Source: Leuctra nigra (lineage: Eukaryota; Arthropoda; Insecta; Plecoptera; Leuctridae). From it: a stretch of DNA of 64,000 bases. Location: the NCBI GenBank assembly GCA_934045905.1, contig OW203762.1, positions 24,336,345 through 24,400,344 of the forward strand, given 5' to 3'. This document shows positions 31,865 through 44,345 of the stretch, piece after piece. Within the stretch, counting starts at the first letter, position 1. Each line of letters starts with the position of its first letter. Both the position numbers and the translations under genes were made by a program. The notes beneath the pieces were generated by a model. The model had not been told where the DNA came from. It made no database searches and saw only the letters and a program-made list of their open reading frames with translations.

Positions 31865-31872
31865 GCCGTTTT

Positions 31873-33659
31873 TTTAAACATTTTGTAACAAATTATATGT
31901 GTTCAAATTGATTTTAAGCAAATTATAAAACAAGCAAGTTTGATCATTAATGTATGGACTACCTCTCTTTCTTGTAAAATGTAAGAGGTACAAGGTAGAC
32001 TATAATTTTGCAGAGATTCATTTCGTGTAGGTAGGTATGGTACAGCAAACTTCAAACTTTGAATCCACAATATATTATTAGCATTTTTTAAAAATATTTT
32101 TGTGGTTATTAGTTGACAGTGTCATTAGCTATTGGCTGCACAGGAAATCACAATGTAGCCTATAACTGTAACTGTAAGTTATCGGACAAGTTCTCAAAAA
32201 CCAGTGTTGATTGTGAATTCTGCACGAATAGTTGTATACTGCGAAACGATAACAGTTAGGGAAACAATTGAAGGTGGGCGTCACATTAGCATATTGCGCT
32301 GTTTACCTGGAACTTGTGGGCGCAGCGAATCAGTCGATACGACAGTTTGTTGCCAATCTAATCTGCTTTTCGGAAGCGTACATCGACAAAAAATCATTGT
32401 AAAAACATTCTTATCGTAATGAGATAAGAGCACTTATAATAAAACATTATAGGGTAAACTCGGAGCGATATTGCAGAAAGCCACTAATCTACACTAGTCG
32501 ATAGCCTGTCAATTGTGTTAAAAACCCACAAATATAACATTTTAAATTCTCAGTAATACAGAAAAACAAAAGAAAATGTTAAGTATGCGAGACTAAATAA
32601 CTTATTTAGTCTATGCTAAGATACTATGCAAGGTTTATCATAGTCACGTTACTTCATACGAAAAAAGAATTATACGAAAAAATATTTTTTATATCGTAAT
32701 TCTTATCTTAAAACTAATCTCTGCCCAATATTAAAATGTGTGAAATATAAGTATGAACATTAATAATTTTATGTTCTGTTCATGCTTCCGAGCAGCCGAG
32801 CCACCGTGTTGCAATAGCGTGCGCCGTTAATCACCCAGTAAACTAGATATTATTCCCCGTGTCACAGCCACAGCTTATGAGCCCGAGGCACGGGGAACGC
32901 CGAGGTCAAATCAACAACACATGCGAGAGAGATAAGATAAGAATGATGAAAACAAAACAACGACGAATCTCAGTTGTTGACATCGGCGAGAGAGAGAGTA
33001 GCCAATCACAGCCAACGCCGCCCGGTTTTTCAGAGGATTCGAATCACATGATTCAATCAGAGTTATCAGATTCACGAGAATAATATCGCAATTACGTGAC
33101 TATTCCGGACAATCATGCGCGAAATAATTATCAATGTCTAGGTTTCAATCATTGAAATATTTATAGTAAGAGACTATTGGTAAAATTAATCAAGTATTTG
33201 CTGTCTTCATTTCAGTTTACTGTTGACTCGTGGCTGTATAACGCAACACAGTTGACGCCATTAATTGTACACATTTTTCTGACAGGTGCGTCAAATTCTT
33301 TTAATTTCAGTAATTACTTATAATAAGTTTGGCCTCGACCGAACGCTTATCGGTTAAATGCGTAACGATAATTTCACACAAACATAATATTTTAGCAATA
33401 AGTACAATCATGAACAACCCTCCAGTTCCAATCTCGTCAAAAGTAGAATTGAAATATGTCCCGATAGGGGTCGAAGTTATAGTTTTAAGACACTAGAAAA
33501 TCAACCTATAAGGGTGAAGAATCTATCATGGATGCCTCTTCATGACACCTCATTGCCAGGGCGAATACAGCAACAACACTGCGGTTGCGCAGTAGTGTAT
33601 CACGTGAAACAATGTGATAAGAGCGTTACGTAATCTCAAACTACCCTGCTGGACATAAA
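31873..33659. other. Gene-free stretch
   Basis: AT-rich, nothing recognised. The open frame at 32859-33083 is rich in Arg, Ser and Gln with no recognisable domain; not called. Confidence 0.4.
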
Positions 33660-34190
33660 ACCACCGGCACGCTAATGTTATCGAAACAACCCTATCTGAC
33701 CTGAATAAGCTTTCTGAATGAAAAACATAACCTAACTTCCGCGTCGTAACCATTCACAAACTAATGTTATCTTAATATCTCACTATTACTGCCCACGCCA
33801 ATGTTATCAAATACATCAACAACCCTATCTGACCTGAATACGCGGTCTGAATGAAAAACATAACCTAACTTTCTGTTCAACGTGGCCATTCAAATTTCTC
33901 AATGATCGAAATCTTCAGTCGCACAACACAAATGTTATCAAACAACCTAACTAACCGCATTGAAGCATGAATTTGCCTCATGAATGAAAAACATAACCTA
34001 ACTTTCGGCGCCACGTGACATATCACTAACAAATACCCAATACGTTGATGGAAATCCTCAGCAATTGCATAACACTTCCCACGCCATTGTCGATCACGAC
34101 CGCATTGCAAACCAACCCCAACTAACCATTATTGCGACCTGAATAAGCCTTCAGTACGAGCACAATAACCTCACTTCTTGCTTTGCTTCT
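33660..34190 (+). repeat. Degenerate tandem repeat, about 130 bp, four units
   Basis: Each unit has AATGTTATC..AACAACC, then CTGACCTGAATA and ends GAATGAAAAACATAACCTAA. Unit ends lie near 33740, 33872, 34003 and 34178, the last much diverged. Non-coding. Confidence 0.7.
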
Positions 34191-34981
34191 TTTCTTGCCC
34201 ATGCGATCTGTTGGGTCACTTGATTAATGCCAATCACCACAATAATTCCTGATTTTATTCCGCCTGTAAATCTCCAACAATATGGTAGAAGTTACATACA
34301 TATTATGTGAATGTAACATACTATGTGTAATACTATGTGTATGAAGATATACTATGTAACTATACTGGAAATAGTTTTGAAAACCACCCTCGTTCGTAAA
34401 AAATATGTTGATCTCTTTGAATTGATCTACACTGAAGTGGTTGTCAATTAATTTGACATAAGTAATTGATGATGAGATCAATTGTTAAACAGAGATCAAG
34501 TTTGCAGGTGTTAACATGGAATTAAAGCGTCATTACTATGACATGTAAAGGTATCATGACATGGCCGTATGCCGGAATTGTTGCCTTGCACCTTCCCAAA
34601 GGAATACTCTCCTTATCTACGTTCATAATTCAAAAATAACTAACAGCGAAGATTCAATAATACCATGGACTCTCTTCGCTTACTTCAAAGGTAACAAACA
34701 GTTACCAATTAGATTCTTCATTATGGTTTTATAATTCAAAAAATGATACATAATTTTTCTATGGCTGCAACCAGCGTTGGAGGGAAATTAAACAAGCGAC
34801 ATCACTCTCAAAATGGTTCGAATTATCAAATACATTTAAATAAGTGTATTTTGAATTATTAATTTGTTAACTTATTAGTACCAGATTAGATTAGATTATT
34901 GTGGTTTAACGGCGCGTCAACGACGAGGTTATATTGCGCACATTAATTTTTGCATTTTTGCATTAAACTTTGTTGATATAA

Positions 34982-35335
34982 GTGGTGGACATGGGGAGGG
35001 GTCGACCTAACGGGCCCGATCCGGGGGAGTCCAACACTGGTGGGGAGGCCAGGCCGGAATGGGGACGGACCGGGGGGTGTGAGGATTCGGGCCGGTGGAA
35101 CCCGATTTCAGGGGGATCACCATCTCGAGGGGGAAGGCCGGCCCGAGGGGAGGGGAGGGGACCGCAAATTCAAGGAAGAACATGGTTAGGCCGACCCTGG
35201 CTGCTCTTTGTCTGGACCTCACCACTGACCTGTCCGGCATGGGAAACCCTTACACATGAGCATATGCTCGCCGGCGTAGCTGCAATGGATCATTGGCCAA
35301 CGCAAACCCCACCACCGCGCTAAGATGGCAGCCAT
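34982..35335 (+). mobile_element. GC-rich segment resembling the 3' end of a LINE
   Basis: A sharp GC-rich island in AT-rich DNA. GACCTGTCCGGCATGGGAAA, TGCTCGCCGGCGTAGCTGCA and CCCCACCACCGCGCTAAG recall the 3' tail common to some invertebrate LINEs; this is from memory of the pattern, not a search. No reverse transcriptase is present. A short piece of the SINE-like family (GGTTTAACGGCGCGTCAACG) lies just before, at about 34902-34940. Confidence 0.35.
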
Positions 35336-36047
35336 TGGTGGGGCTTATTAGTACCAATTGCAGAATGATTTCTGCAGGTCTAAACAGTTGCATAATCTCT
35401 GAACACAACGTATTAGTATAAAGCGAAAATAAATACTTGGAAGTCAAGTTCGCGGTGCTAATCTTCAACGAATGCGTTATCAAAACTACTATTGCCATAA
35501 AAATTTAAAAAAATTTCGGGGCTATTGCAATACGGAGCAAAGCATTCGAATTCTCCAAAACGTATAGAAAGCACACCGAAAACGATTTTACTAGGCTTTC
35601 ATTATGACACACAAAAAACCCTGGAACACAATCATCATTTGAGAGCAAATTTAGTGTGAAAAAGCAGAAAATGTTATAACCCAATGTTTTCAGTTTCACC
35701 GTTCCTTTTCACTGGCGCCTGCCTCCCCCCTGATCGCGGGCGCCTCTCCACATTCTGCTTAGTCAAGGTGTTTACAACTTCAGTCCACTATCAGTGCGTC
35801 AGATCACAGGTGTACTCTCCGATAGCGCACTAGTAAACAGCCTCCACTATCAGCGAAGTTATTTACGAGCCGTGCGGCGAGATTAATTGTGTCACACTTC
35901 GCGACAATGTTGTACAGTTTTCTCTCTCCATTCATGCCCGTGCGTAGTACAGCAACGGTAGTAGATAGAAGACCAGCCGATAACAACACGTTCCAAATGA
36001 GCGCGCTAATATTTGAATTTCCACGGCCGACTTGAAATCCTCCTGGA

Positions 36048-36425
36048 GTTGGAGGGAAATTCAAATAATTTTGGAACGTTCGAGTTTACAGCGTTCGACA
36101 CGATTTATGCGGTGCAAAACTACCTAAAACGTTCTTCGGAACTTTCTTGAAAGGAACTATAAAGGTGGCAGCGGAAATGTAAAATTATTAGATTTAATGT
36201 GCGGGGAAAATTTTGAACCTCTTATAGAGTTGGAGGGAAATTCAAATTAATTTTGGAACGTTTGCGTTTACAGCGTACGACGCGATTTCCGCTGTAGCGC
36301 GATTTCTCTTCTAAAAGTTCTTCCAAATTCGTTTGAATTTGCGTTCTTCAGAACTTTTTTTGAACGGAACTATAAAGGTGTCAGTGGAAATTTAAATTAT
36401 TGGATTCAATGCGCGGTGAATTGTT
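36048..36425 (+). repeat. 181-bp tandem duplication, two units
   Basis: GTTGGAGGGAAATTCAAAT, then AATTTTGGAACGTT and TTTACAGCG, then GGAACTATAAAGGTG, occur from 36048 and again from 36229. Units are clearly diverged, so the duplication is old. Confidence 0.75.
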
Positions 36426-37059
36426 TGAACTTCAAAAGATTCGCATCTACGTTTTTAATTTAGAATGTTTGAAACAAGTACTGCATTTTGCCGCGTGTAC
36501 AGTGGCGACAACATAACCTCTACCTGCATAATAAAGTATCGCATCAGAAGAAGATTCACAGATATCAGCTGTCTTTCTAAACACTTTTGCAGCGTAGAAG
36601 TTGGCGTTTCTTATCGCGATACGCCACACGCCCTTGCGCCAGAGCAAAAACAAGACCAAAGTCCGGAGAATATTATAGGAGCCGATTTAGTGATTTTCCA
36701 CGACATTGGCGCAATATTTCACAAGTTAGTTTTATTTCATAGAGGGAGATAAAATACTATCGAAAACAAAGTCGAGTCCGAAAGGGATTTCTATGAATTT
36801 ATGGAAAAGAATTTTTATGAAAAAAAGTACTCGCCAACTGACCAGCAAGATTAAGTATTTGATGCAGCAGCTTATTTTAAACACAGGAACGACTGAACAA
36901 GAAAATAATAAGAACAATTCAGTTTGAAGGAAAACAGACAGAGCATACATCAGGATTTCAAACGGAGAAGTTTTTACAGTAAGTAGACAACATATCGACA
37001 TTTCATGGAACAAATTTAAAAATTATTAAAATAATACTTTTTGAGTACCTAAAGTCTGA

Positions 37060-38085
37060 TTTACACTGTTCAAGTTTACTTTCAAGTCCTTGAATTCAAC
37101 CCTTGAATTCAACCCCTTGAATAGTCTAAACGGATAACTTGAAGCGTTCAACCCTTGAATTCGAGACTTGAACCTATTTAGAACATGTCCTATTTTCCTT
37201 GAAGACTTGAAAGACTTGAACGACTTGAACCAATCAGAACCCACGCCACAACTCTGGCTCCGCCCCTCACTCCAGTATCTTTCAAGATTTTCCCGCCAAT
37301 TCCAGATTTTAACATATTCTAGCAAATATTAATTAGTTACCGATATGTCATAGTCACGAGAGACAACTGTTTCATTAATTATGCAATATGTGTCTATGTG
37401 GCATCGAAAATCTAGCACAATATTAATAACATGTTCTTTGCAAGAAGTGAATATTTTAGGTTATGTTACGACTTGAAGCTTGAACAGTGTAAATGCCCAT
37501 TCAAGTGGTTGAATTCAAGGGTTGAATTCAAGGGCTTGAATTCAAGGACTTGAAAGCAAACTTTAACAGTGTAAATGAGGCTTTACACTGTTCAAGTTTA
37601 CTTTCAAGTCCTTGAATTCAACCCTTGAATTTAACCCCTTGAATAGTCTAAACGGATAACTTGAAGCGTTCAACCCTTGAATTCGAGACTTGAACCTATT
37701 TAGAACATGTCCTATTTTCCTTGAAGACTTGAAAGACTTGAACGACTTGATCCAATCAGAACCCACGCCACAACTCTGGCTCCGCCCCTCTCTCCAGTAT
37801 CTTTCAAGATTTTTCCGCCAATTCCAGATTTTAACATATTCTAGCAAATATTAATTAGTTACCGATATGTCATAGTCACGAGAGACAACTGTTTCATTAA
37901 TTATGCAATATGTGTCTATGTGGCATCGAAAATCTAGCACAATATGTAATAATATGTTCTTTGCAAGAAGTCATTATTTTAGGTTATGTTACGACTTGAA
38001 GCTTGAACCATGCTTGAACAGTGTAAATGCCCATTCAAGTGGTTGAATGAATTCAATGACTCGAAAGCAAACTTGAACAGAGTTA
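37060..38085 (+). mobile_element. Two tandem copies of a 0.5-kb long-TIR element
   Basis: Copies 37060-37575 and 37582-38085, highly similar throughout. Each begins TTTACACTGTTCAAGTTTAC and has a roughly inverted right end (AGCAAACTTTAACAGTGTAA in copy 1), with many TTGAATTCAA palindromes near both ends. TGAGGC follows both copies. No transposase. Minus-strand open frames in both are shadows of the same sequence. Confidence 0.85.
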
Positions 38086-40248
38086 ATGAGGCTTAATGGA
38101 ACTTGAAATTTTTCACCTTTATTTATTTGTTTGAATATTGTAATTGAAGAAACATATAGTATAGACATTAGTAAAATAGAGCATAAAAAGAGCTTCAATT
38201 TGGTAAAATAATGATCTTCGTATGATGTTTGGATCAAAAGTTACGAGCTATGAAAGTGCGATCGGAACGTTCAAAAGTACAAAATCATGATTTTTGAAAG
38301 CTTGCACTTCGGAAGTGGTTGACCTCAAGGTCAAACAAAAAAACACGTGTCGACTCTTTTTAGGTATACAATATTCATAAAAACTATTAATAAAATCGCA
38401 AGAGGTCAGGTCAATTTTCGTCATTACTTGGTTGGACCTGAGGCGGAATGACCATTACTACAATTTTTTAAAGATAGTGTTACCCAAGAGAAATTTGTTT
38501 GATAGTTGAGCTGTTTTGAGCCTTGTTTCAATGGCAGATCTGTGAAGAGATGCGACCTGAACTCTGAAGGATGATTGCGACACGGAGCACAATATTTGCT
38601 TCTGATCGATTCAGATGAAGTCAACATCCTGCTCCGCACGCGCGCGAAGTTCAGTTGCTTCTCACAGCAGATGCGTTCAGCGCCGATTCGACATTTCATC
38701 TCAAAACAAAATCAAGAAACAAAAGAACACGTGTTTCTTCTGACGCACGTGTTAGTCCATGCGGAGCTCTGAATGAGTGAAAAATAGGAGTACACTTTAA
38801 AAAATCAAATAACATACATAAAAATATAAAAAAAATATGTTATGATAAAAAAAATCGAAAAATAAATAACAAAGAGAAAAAAATACAGAAGAAACAAATA
38901 ACAAAACTAGAAAAATTGAAATACTAGAGAAAAATATCAATATCAAGCAAACACCACACTCCCATTTAAAAAAAACGAGACACCAAATTATTTAAAAAAA
39001 TCATATACCTACCAATTTTGTAAAATATAATAAAAAAAGGTCTATACAATTATACAAAAATACAGCGGTGTATTTGAATACATGTCCGTCCTAATTGTAG
39101 AAAAATGTAAATGAGCTCGAACATATCTCTAATCTTAACAGCAGAAAGTAAAAATAAAAAATAAAACACAGATCGCCAAATGATAAAACATTCGGAAACG
39201 GTTGAAAAACACGTCATCAAATTTTTATTACTTCCCGCCAAACCATGAATGAAGCATCGCGTACAGGGAGCACTCAACACGGCTCGCATTAGCGTAAGCG
39301 AGCACGCGTGACAGCACGTCTTCCAGGAACCGCGAACACGTCACGCGAAGTCAATCACACGCGTTCCAGGAACCGATGCGACGTAGTTGCCCTGTCATTA
39401 GCGCGTCACGGGACGCCGGTTGATGGGTCACGTCATTTCTAAATATAGCGACAGTCTCACCTGTGACGGTGAGCGAGCGGCGTTTCCGATTACACTGATC
39501 TTGATTTTCATTTTGACTCACATAAAGTAATCGGTAGAATTGTAACACCACAAGGTTGAGAATTGTATAGAATAACTCGCATATTTCACCCTTACTGACC
39601 TTTAATGATTAACTATGTATGATAAAACCATGGAATAAAACCAAGAAATCGAAACGTGAAATAAAGGTTTTATACTAAAAAAATTATATCCTTATCAAAA
39701 TAATTGTCGATTTAATTTTCACTTTAAAAAAATGGTCACAAACACACAATTAGGTACATAATTTTACAAGTATACCTATAGGTAAAGGGATTGATGTTTA
39801 TGCAAAAATACGAAAATCTGCCTCATATGCGTGCGTCATATTTGTAATTCGTTTTCATAAAAGAATGTTTAATGCCAGATGGTTTTCATTCACGAACAAA
39901 AAAGCCGAAAGGTTACGCCAATCAAAACTATCTGGTTAGAATTGAACTGGTTTCCTCTTCCATTTCGCAATGTGCGTATATATCTATCGAGAAAAGCAGC
40001 TAGAATAGCCACAATTCATTATCAATGAATGCTGGTTTCCACTATGTAAATACAATTCACGCGCAAATGCCTCATTATTATTCGCTCAAGTGAATGAAAA
40101 GTTTCCACACTAACCTATGATATTCAACCTATGCCAGAACCATTAGAACCTAGCTATAGAATAGGCGGGCGTTCTAGGAAACTATTGCACGAGTCAATTT
40201 CATTCACCATCCCACATTCACGGAGAACTAGGTTTTAATTACTTGAGT
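38086..40248. other. Gene-free AT-rich stretch
   Basis: A-rich low-complexity DNA at about 38790-39010; otherwise nothing recognised. A minus-strand open frame near 39351-39551 ends at a possible donor but has no ATG; see rejected items. Confidence 0.4.
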
Positions 40249-40435
40249 GGTTTTTAACGCCGCACTTGGCTAGTCGGATGTAAGATTACGATGCGGAGGG
40301 AAGGATGCGGTCGTCGCCTATTAGCAGGGAATCTTCTCATCATTTGCCCCTTGACTGAGGGAAATCACAAAATTACCTCAGTCTAGGACTGCCGCGGGAA
40401 TCGAACCCGGGTGCAAATCCAGGAGAGTGGAGCTA
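40249..40435 (+). repeat. SINE-like repeat family S, copy 1
   Basis: Starts TTTTTAACGCCGCACTTGGC, continues GAAGGATGCGGTCGTCGCCT and CCCCTTGACTGAGGGAAATC, and ends with the B-box-like GCGGGAATCGAACCCGGGTG. Related copies at 51069, 54648 and 55366, all in the same orientation. Confidence 0.65.
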
Positions 40436-41984
40436 CGAGAATAATCGTCATAAATGTCACTCATTACAAATAAATGCGAACCTAATTAGACTAATTCAAA
40501 AGCACTATGTAATGTCATAAATTACACAAAGAAACGTTAATGTGATTGTATCATTTCTGAACATTCCGAAACACGAAAGGCTTCGAAATTCCTGGTATCA
40601 TATAAAAAAAAATACCGGACTATATTAAAAAAATACAATCGCTTTTCCGAGAATCCCCGATTGATTACTTTTGCCCTTTGTCTTCCGCTCTCTACATCGA
40701 GTCAAAGGGAAAGGAGGACGCCAAGGGTGGGGCGACAGGGGGGCTGCTGGCCGGTGCGCCCCGCGATTCAGTCGAGTGCATGATTGCGTCACATCGTGGC
40801 CGTGATCGGGGACATTCCGCGCATTCCGCAGCCTCCTCACAGGAGCAGCAGATCGCTTCCTACGCCGCCGCTTCAATCAAATACAGTTATTCTCTTGACG
40901 AGCTGCCTGGGAGGTCTGCGGTTCGACTCTCGCCTCGTGAGTTTCATTTACAACGTCGAGATGGCGGCGATCTCGAGCCGAGGGGTGGACAACGTTCAGA
41001 TAATTCAAGTCCAGAGGTAGAAGGCCGGAAGTCCTGTTCAATGATTCTGAACCAGTCTGCCTTCATCCGATCATAATGAGTCATTGTGCAAGATAATACT
41101 TCAATATAATTGTATTTGTTGACATAAGTGAAATGGCAAATACATCATTCTAAAAGTGTGCAACGCAAAATTAAGAAAATTTACTTTCGACCGTCTACCT
41201 TTGAGGAAGACAAAGATAACCAAATATGTACAACTATTTGAATCACAGAGGTAGAAGAAAGCTAGCAGATTTATAAATTGAGAACAATAAGAAAAGTAAA
41301 TATCACTGCACGTATAATTTGTAGTAATTAAAAAAGTTCCGTGAAGACAAATTAGAACCATACAACGGGAAAAAAATACAATTTAAAAAATATATTTTTA
41401 TGTCGCTTTGAATTTAAAGAAAATTAAGTATGATTTCAAAATAATTACAACAATTCGGTGTATTTACGCACTGTGTCGCTTCTGAAAAACAAAGGCATCG
41501 CAAGTGAGCGCCGATTGCGTCTCATCAGCTGCACAACACAATGCCTTCAAGTACATATTATCTCCGCGGCGATCTTGTCAGTCTTCTGCATCCCGTGAGA
41601 GTCGTACTGCAGTTCCCACGCCCGCGAGCCTGCGCGTGAGAAGTTCCTACTGTCACAGGCGCCGGCGCCTCTTGTCGTACGTGACCGGGGCGTCGTTTCC
41701 AGAGTCCCTACCGGCTGACCCAAATACGACGATAAATTCAACTCAATCGACACAGCATATCGGAGTGATAATGTCAAAAAATTAATAAGTATAAAATAAT
41801 TTATGTACGTATAGTTAATCTATATTGCTCTACAATTTTGAACTAAAACTGTCAAAAATAATAGCAGTTTAATCAACATTTCATATTTTTAAAATGCTGA
41901 TTATTTTTACACCGAAAATACTCGTAAATTTGTATAGAAAGTCAGGTTTTCAATAGTGTTTTTACAAAATACGCATACTAGGTA
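40436..41984. other. Gene-free stretch with a GC-rich island
   Basis: 40670-41080 is GC-rich and open in several frames (132 codons from 40678, plus) but shows no domain or convincing splice sites. A tRNA-like B box GCGGTTCGACTCTCGC occurs at about 40918. A second GC-rich patch at 41560-41700. Not called as genes. Confidence 0.4.
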
Positions 41985-42181
41985 CACTCGGCAAAACAAA
42001 AATTTATCGTTGACCAAATTTGAATGACTGCTGGTCATGTCCCATAACCAATCAAAGCTTGTTACGAGGTCACTTATTAGAGTGAGACAATGAGATCGCT
42101 TAGACTGACTTCTGATGGTGCGATCTTACATTTATCAGCCCATCAGATTTATTGAACGTTCAATTTTTGTTTGGCCAAGTG
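41985..42181. mobile_element. TA-flanked MITE, 197 bp
   Basis: Left end CACTCGGCAAAACAAAAATT, right end AATTTTTGTTTGGCCAAGTG, nearly perfect inverted repeats, flanked by TA on both sides as for Tc1/mariner elements. Non-coding. Confidence 0.85.
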
Positions 42182-42619
42182 TACATCGTTGTTTGTATGC
42201 TCATGTTTATAAGGAACATATTAATAAGTTCAAATAACGGACTGTACAATGATACTAATGTAACAAATGAAGATACAATATCCTCATAACAATATACACC
42301 GATAAAACATACAATACAAGTCGATTGACGCATTATACTAACGACAAACATCGCTCCGACAACCCGTCTGGCAACAACACTTGGCATGTTGTGCGCCGAG
42401 GTTGTCCACCCCTGGCGGCTCGCTGTGCATGCATGCAGGCGATGCACATATGCAGACAGACGAGAATGCAGCTAGATGCACCCAGCTCAGCTAATGCACC
42501 AGGGTGAACACACTGCAGCGGCGCACACACGTGCAGCGAGACACCGGATGGTGGCCAGGAAAACGCTCGGAAGCGTTGATTAGTGAGACATTTGTCGTTC
42601 GTGATGACAATCTTATGTA

Positions 42620-42829
42620 CAATCGAACAAATAATAAACGGTACCGCGAAAGAATATGATTGTCTGATAAAGGTTTGATGGCATCATTCCATGAAGCTGT
42701 GCTAATGCATTATCTAAATCTTGTAGGTGAGCTCTGTTTTCATTGATAATAACAAGGATTTATTGTCAAGGAGTCTGACCAGCAGCCAATCCGTTTTGTG
42801 CCAAGTACCGTTTTTAATTATTATGAGTG
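42620..42829 (+). mobile_element. Mariner-type MITE (family M), copy
   Basis: 210 bp between TA dinucleotides; left AATCGAACAAATAATAAACG, right GTACCGTTTTTAATTATTAT then GAGTG. Shares its body with 16400-16590 and inverted with 47703-47915. Confidence 0.8.
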
Positions 42830-44191
42830 TATACATTGTTCGGTCTCACTCATTAAATGTACACAATTTTAACGTATTCGATGATACTAATAAGCGATTT
42901 TCATTTACGAAGAAATTTGTAAATCTATAAATTGTGGGCACTAACAAAAAACGTGGCCTGATCATACTTTTATGTATGTGAAATTTCAGTTTGATATGAG
43001 TACCTAACTGTATGAAGGGTACAGGGAAAGAACGCTAGAAGTCACATTCGAATGAAACTGAGATAAACGAAGTTTTATTTTGAAACAATTGTATCTATCT
43101 TCCATACAAATCGATATTTCAATTGCGTTTTTCAAGAATTTGTGGCAATATTTTCTAAAAACCGATTTTGAAGAAACTTTATGAAAGCTCATAAAAATTA
43201 CTGCAAGATTACAGCAACTAACTTTTTCAAAAAATGGACTTATTCTTTCCCTGTGTACCCTTCGTTTGTCATCCAAGCCGGACAGATAAAAAGTAAGACA
43301 AAAGAGTCGATGTGAAATAAATGAGAAACAAAAACGTTGTCGTCTCGTCGAAGTTCTTACGTATCACTGCAGTGGATAAGTTCAGCGGTAACGAGAGTGA
43401 AGAACCTGGCTGGCATCGCGCTTGGGAAGGAAATAAAACGGCCTTCGCGCAAGACAACCGCAAAACTCTCTCATTAGCACTGAAGCACAGAGTAATCCGC
43501 GAAACTGGTCACTCAACCCGGCTTCAGAGCGAATATATCGCCAGGCCATACGTCACGCACCAAGTGCATCCAGAAACACTCAAAGAAATAGATTCAGAGG
43601 CCTCACAGGGTACAGACTGTTAGAAGACGCAATTACTTCCATATAGCACTTCCGTATAAATGTCAGGAAATTTGAAGAAATCGATCATTTCCCTTGATAC
43701 GATTTGTTTCACATTTTAAATTGTTTATTATTGCTTGCCTTATCACGAAAGTATTTTTATTTTTATGACCTGTGTGGTATCGAGTACTATTGACAATTCA
43801 CTGAATAACTTTTAAATCATTTAAGCAACACGTGTAAAATGCTGATGAAAGTCATTCCAAGGGGACTGGAAACCGAATTAGGAAGACAAGTTGCTTTGTT
43901 GACTAATGTCACTGTATTTATATTTGAATAACATTATAAATAATTCATCCCGGCCGCATTAAATTAGGTCAAGGCTCAAGGAAGTGTATACGGACAAACA
44001 TATGGTCAATTAAACATTTACGCAATTATGAAAATGCGTTTTCAATTAATTGCCTTGCATTTGTACCTATTTACGAATTTTCTGAAAAAAAATATTTGAC
44101 ATAGCAAACGAAATTTGAACATCATTTTGTTATGTTGGTAATAAAATAAATTATTTTATGTGAAATATGGTTTCTGCTGATAGAGGTAGAT
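42830..44191. other. Gene-free stretch
   Basis: Nothing recognised. The 100-codon open frame at 43321-43623 (plus) has no known domain and is not called. Confidence 0.4.
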
Positions 44192-44345
44192 GTAAATAAA
44201 TACCAACTGCAATATGAAAAGATTTTTCTAGAGTAGGATTCGAATCCACAACCTTCAGATATCCAGTCTGATGCTCTACCAACTGAGCTACCAAGGCAGT
44301 CCCTCTCAAGGAAAATCTTTTCATATTGAAGTTGGTATTTATTTA
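44192..44345. repeat. Inverted repeat enclosing a tRNA-like sequence
   Basis: Arms of about 36 bases (TAAATACCAACTGCAATATG then AAAAGATTTTTC at left, inverse at right) flank the tRNA-like core at 44226-44297. Probably a single mobile unit. Confidence 0.7.
44226..44297 (-). pseudogene. tRNA-like sequence, 72 nt
   Basis: Minus strand has D arm GCTCAGTTGGTAGAGC, a 5-bp anticodon stem TCAGA/TCTGA with loop CTGGATA (anticodon position GGA), 5-nt variable loop and T arm around GGATTCGAATCC. The length fits a canonical tRNA, but the acceptor halves GCCTTGG and TCTAGAA do not pair, and position 53 is A. GGA would read Ser, yet the long variable arm of tRNA-Ser is absent. A tRNA-derived mobile sequence fits better than a working tRNA. 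Confidence 0.55.

Noticed and set aside
34982..35323. 113-codon plus-strand Gly/Arg/Pro-rich protein
   Set aside because: GC-rich segment resembling a LINE tail; no domain.
39351..39551. Minus-strand frame ending at a good donor (gtgaga) in phase 1
   Set aside because: No ATG in frame, an upstream stop and no convincing acceptor.
41199..41361. ATG-started hydrophobic frame ending at GT in phase 1 (possible signal-peptide exon)
   Set aside because: 54 residues with hydrophobic and polar stretches mixed, typical of translated AT-rich DNA, and a weak donor. Shows that such candidates arise by chance.
44226..44297. Functional tRNA-Ser (GGA)
   Set aside because: Acceptor halves do not pair, position 53 is A, and the long variable arm of tRNA-Ser is missing.
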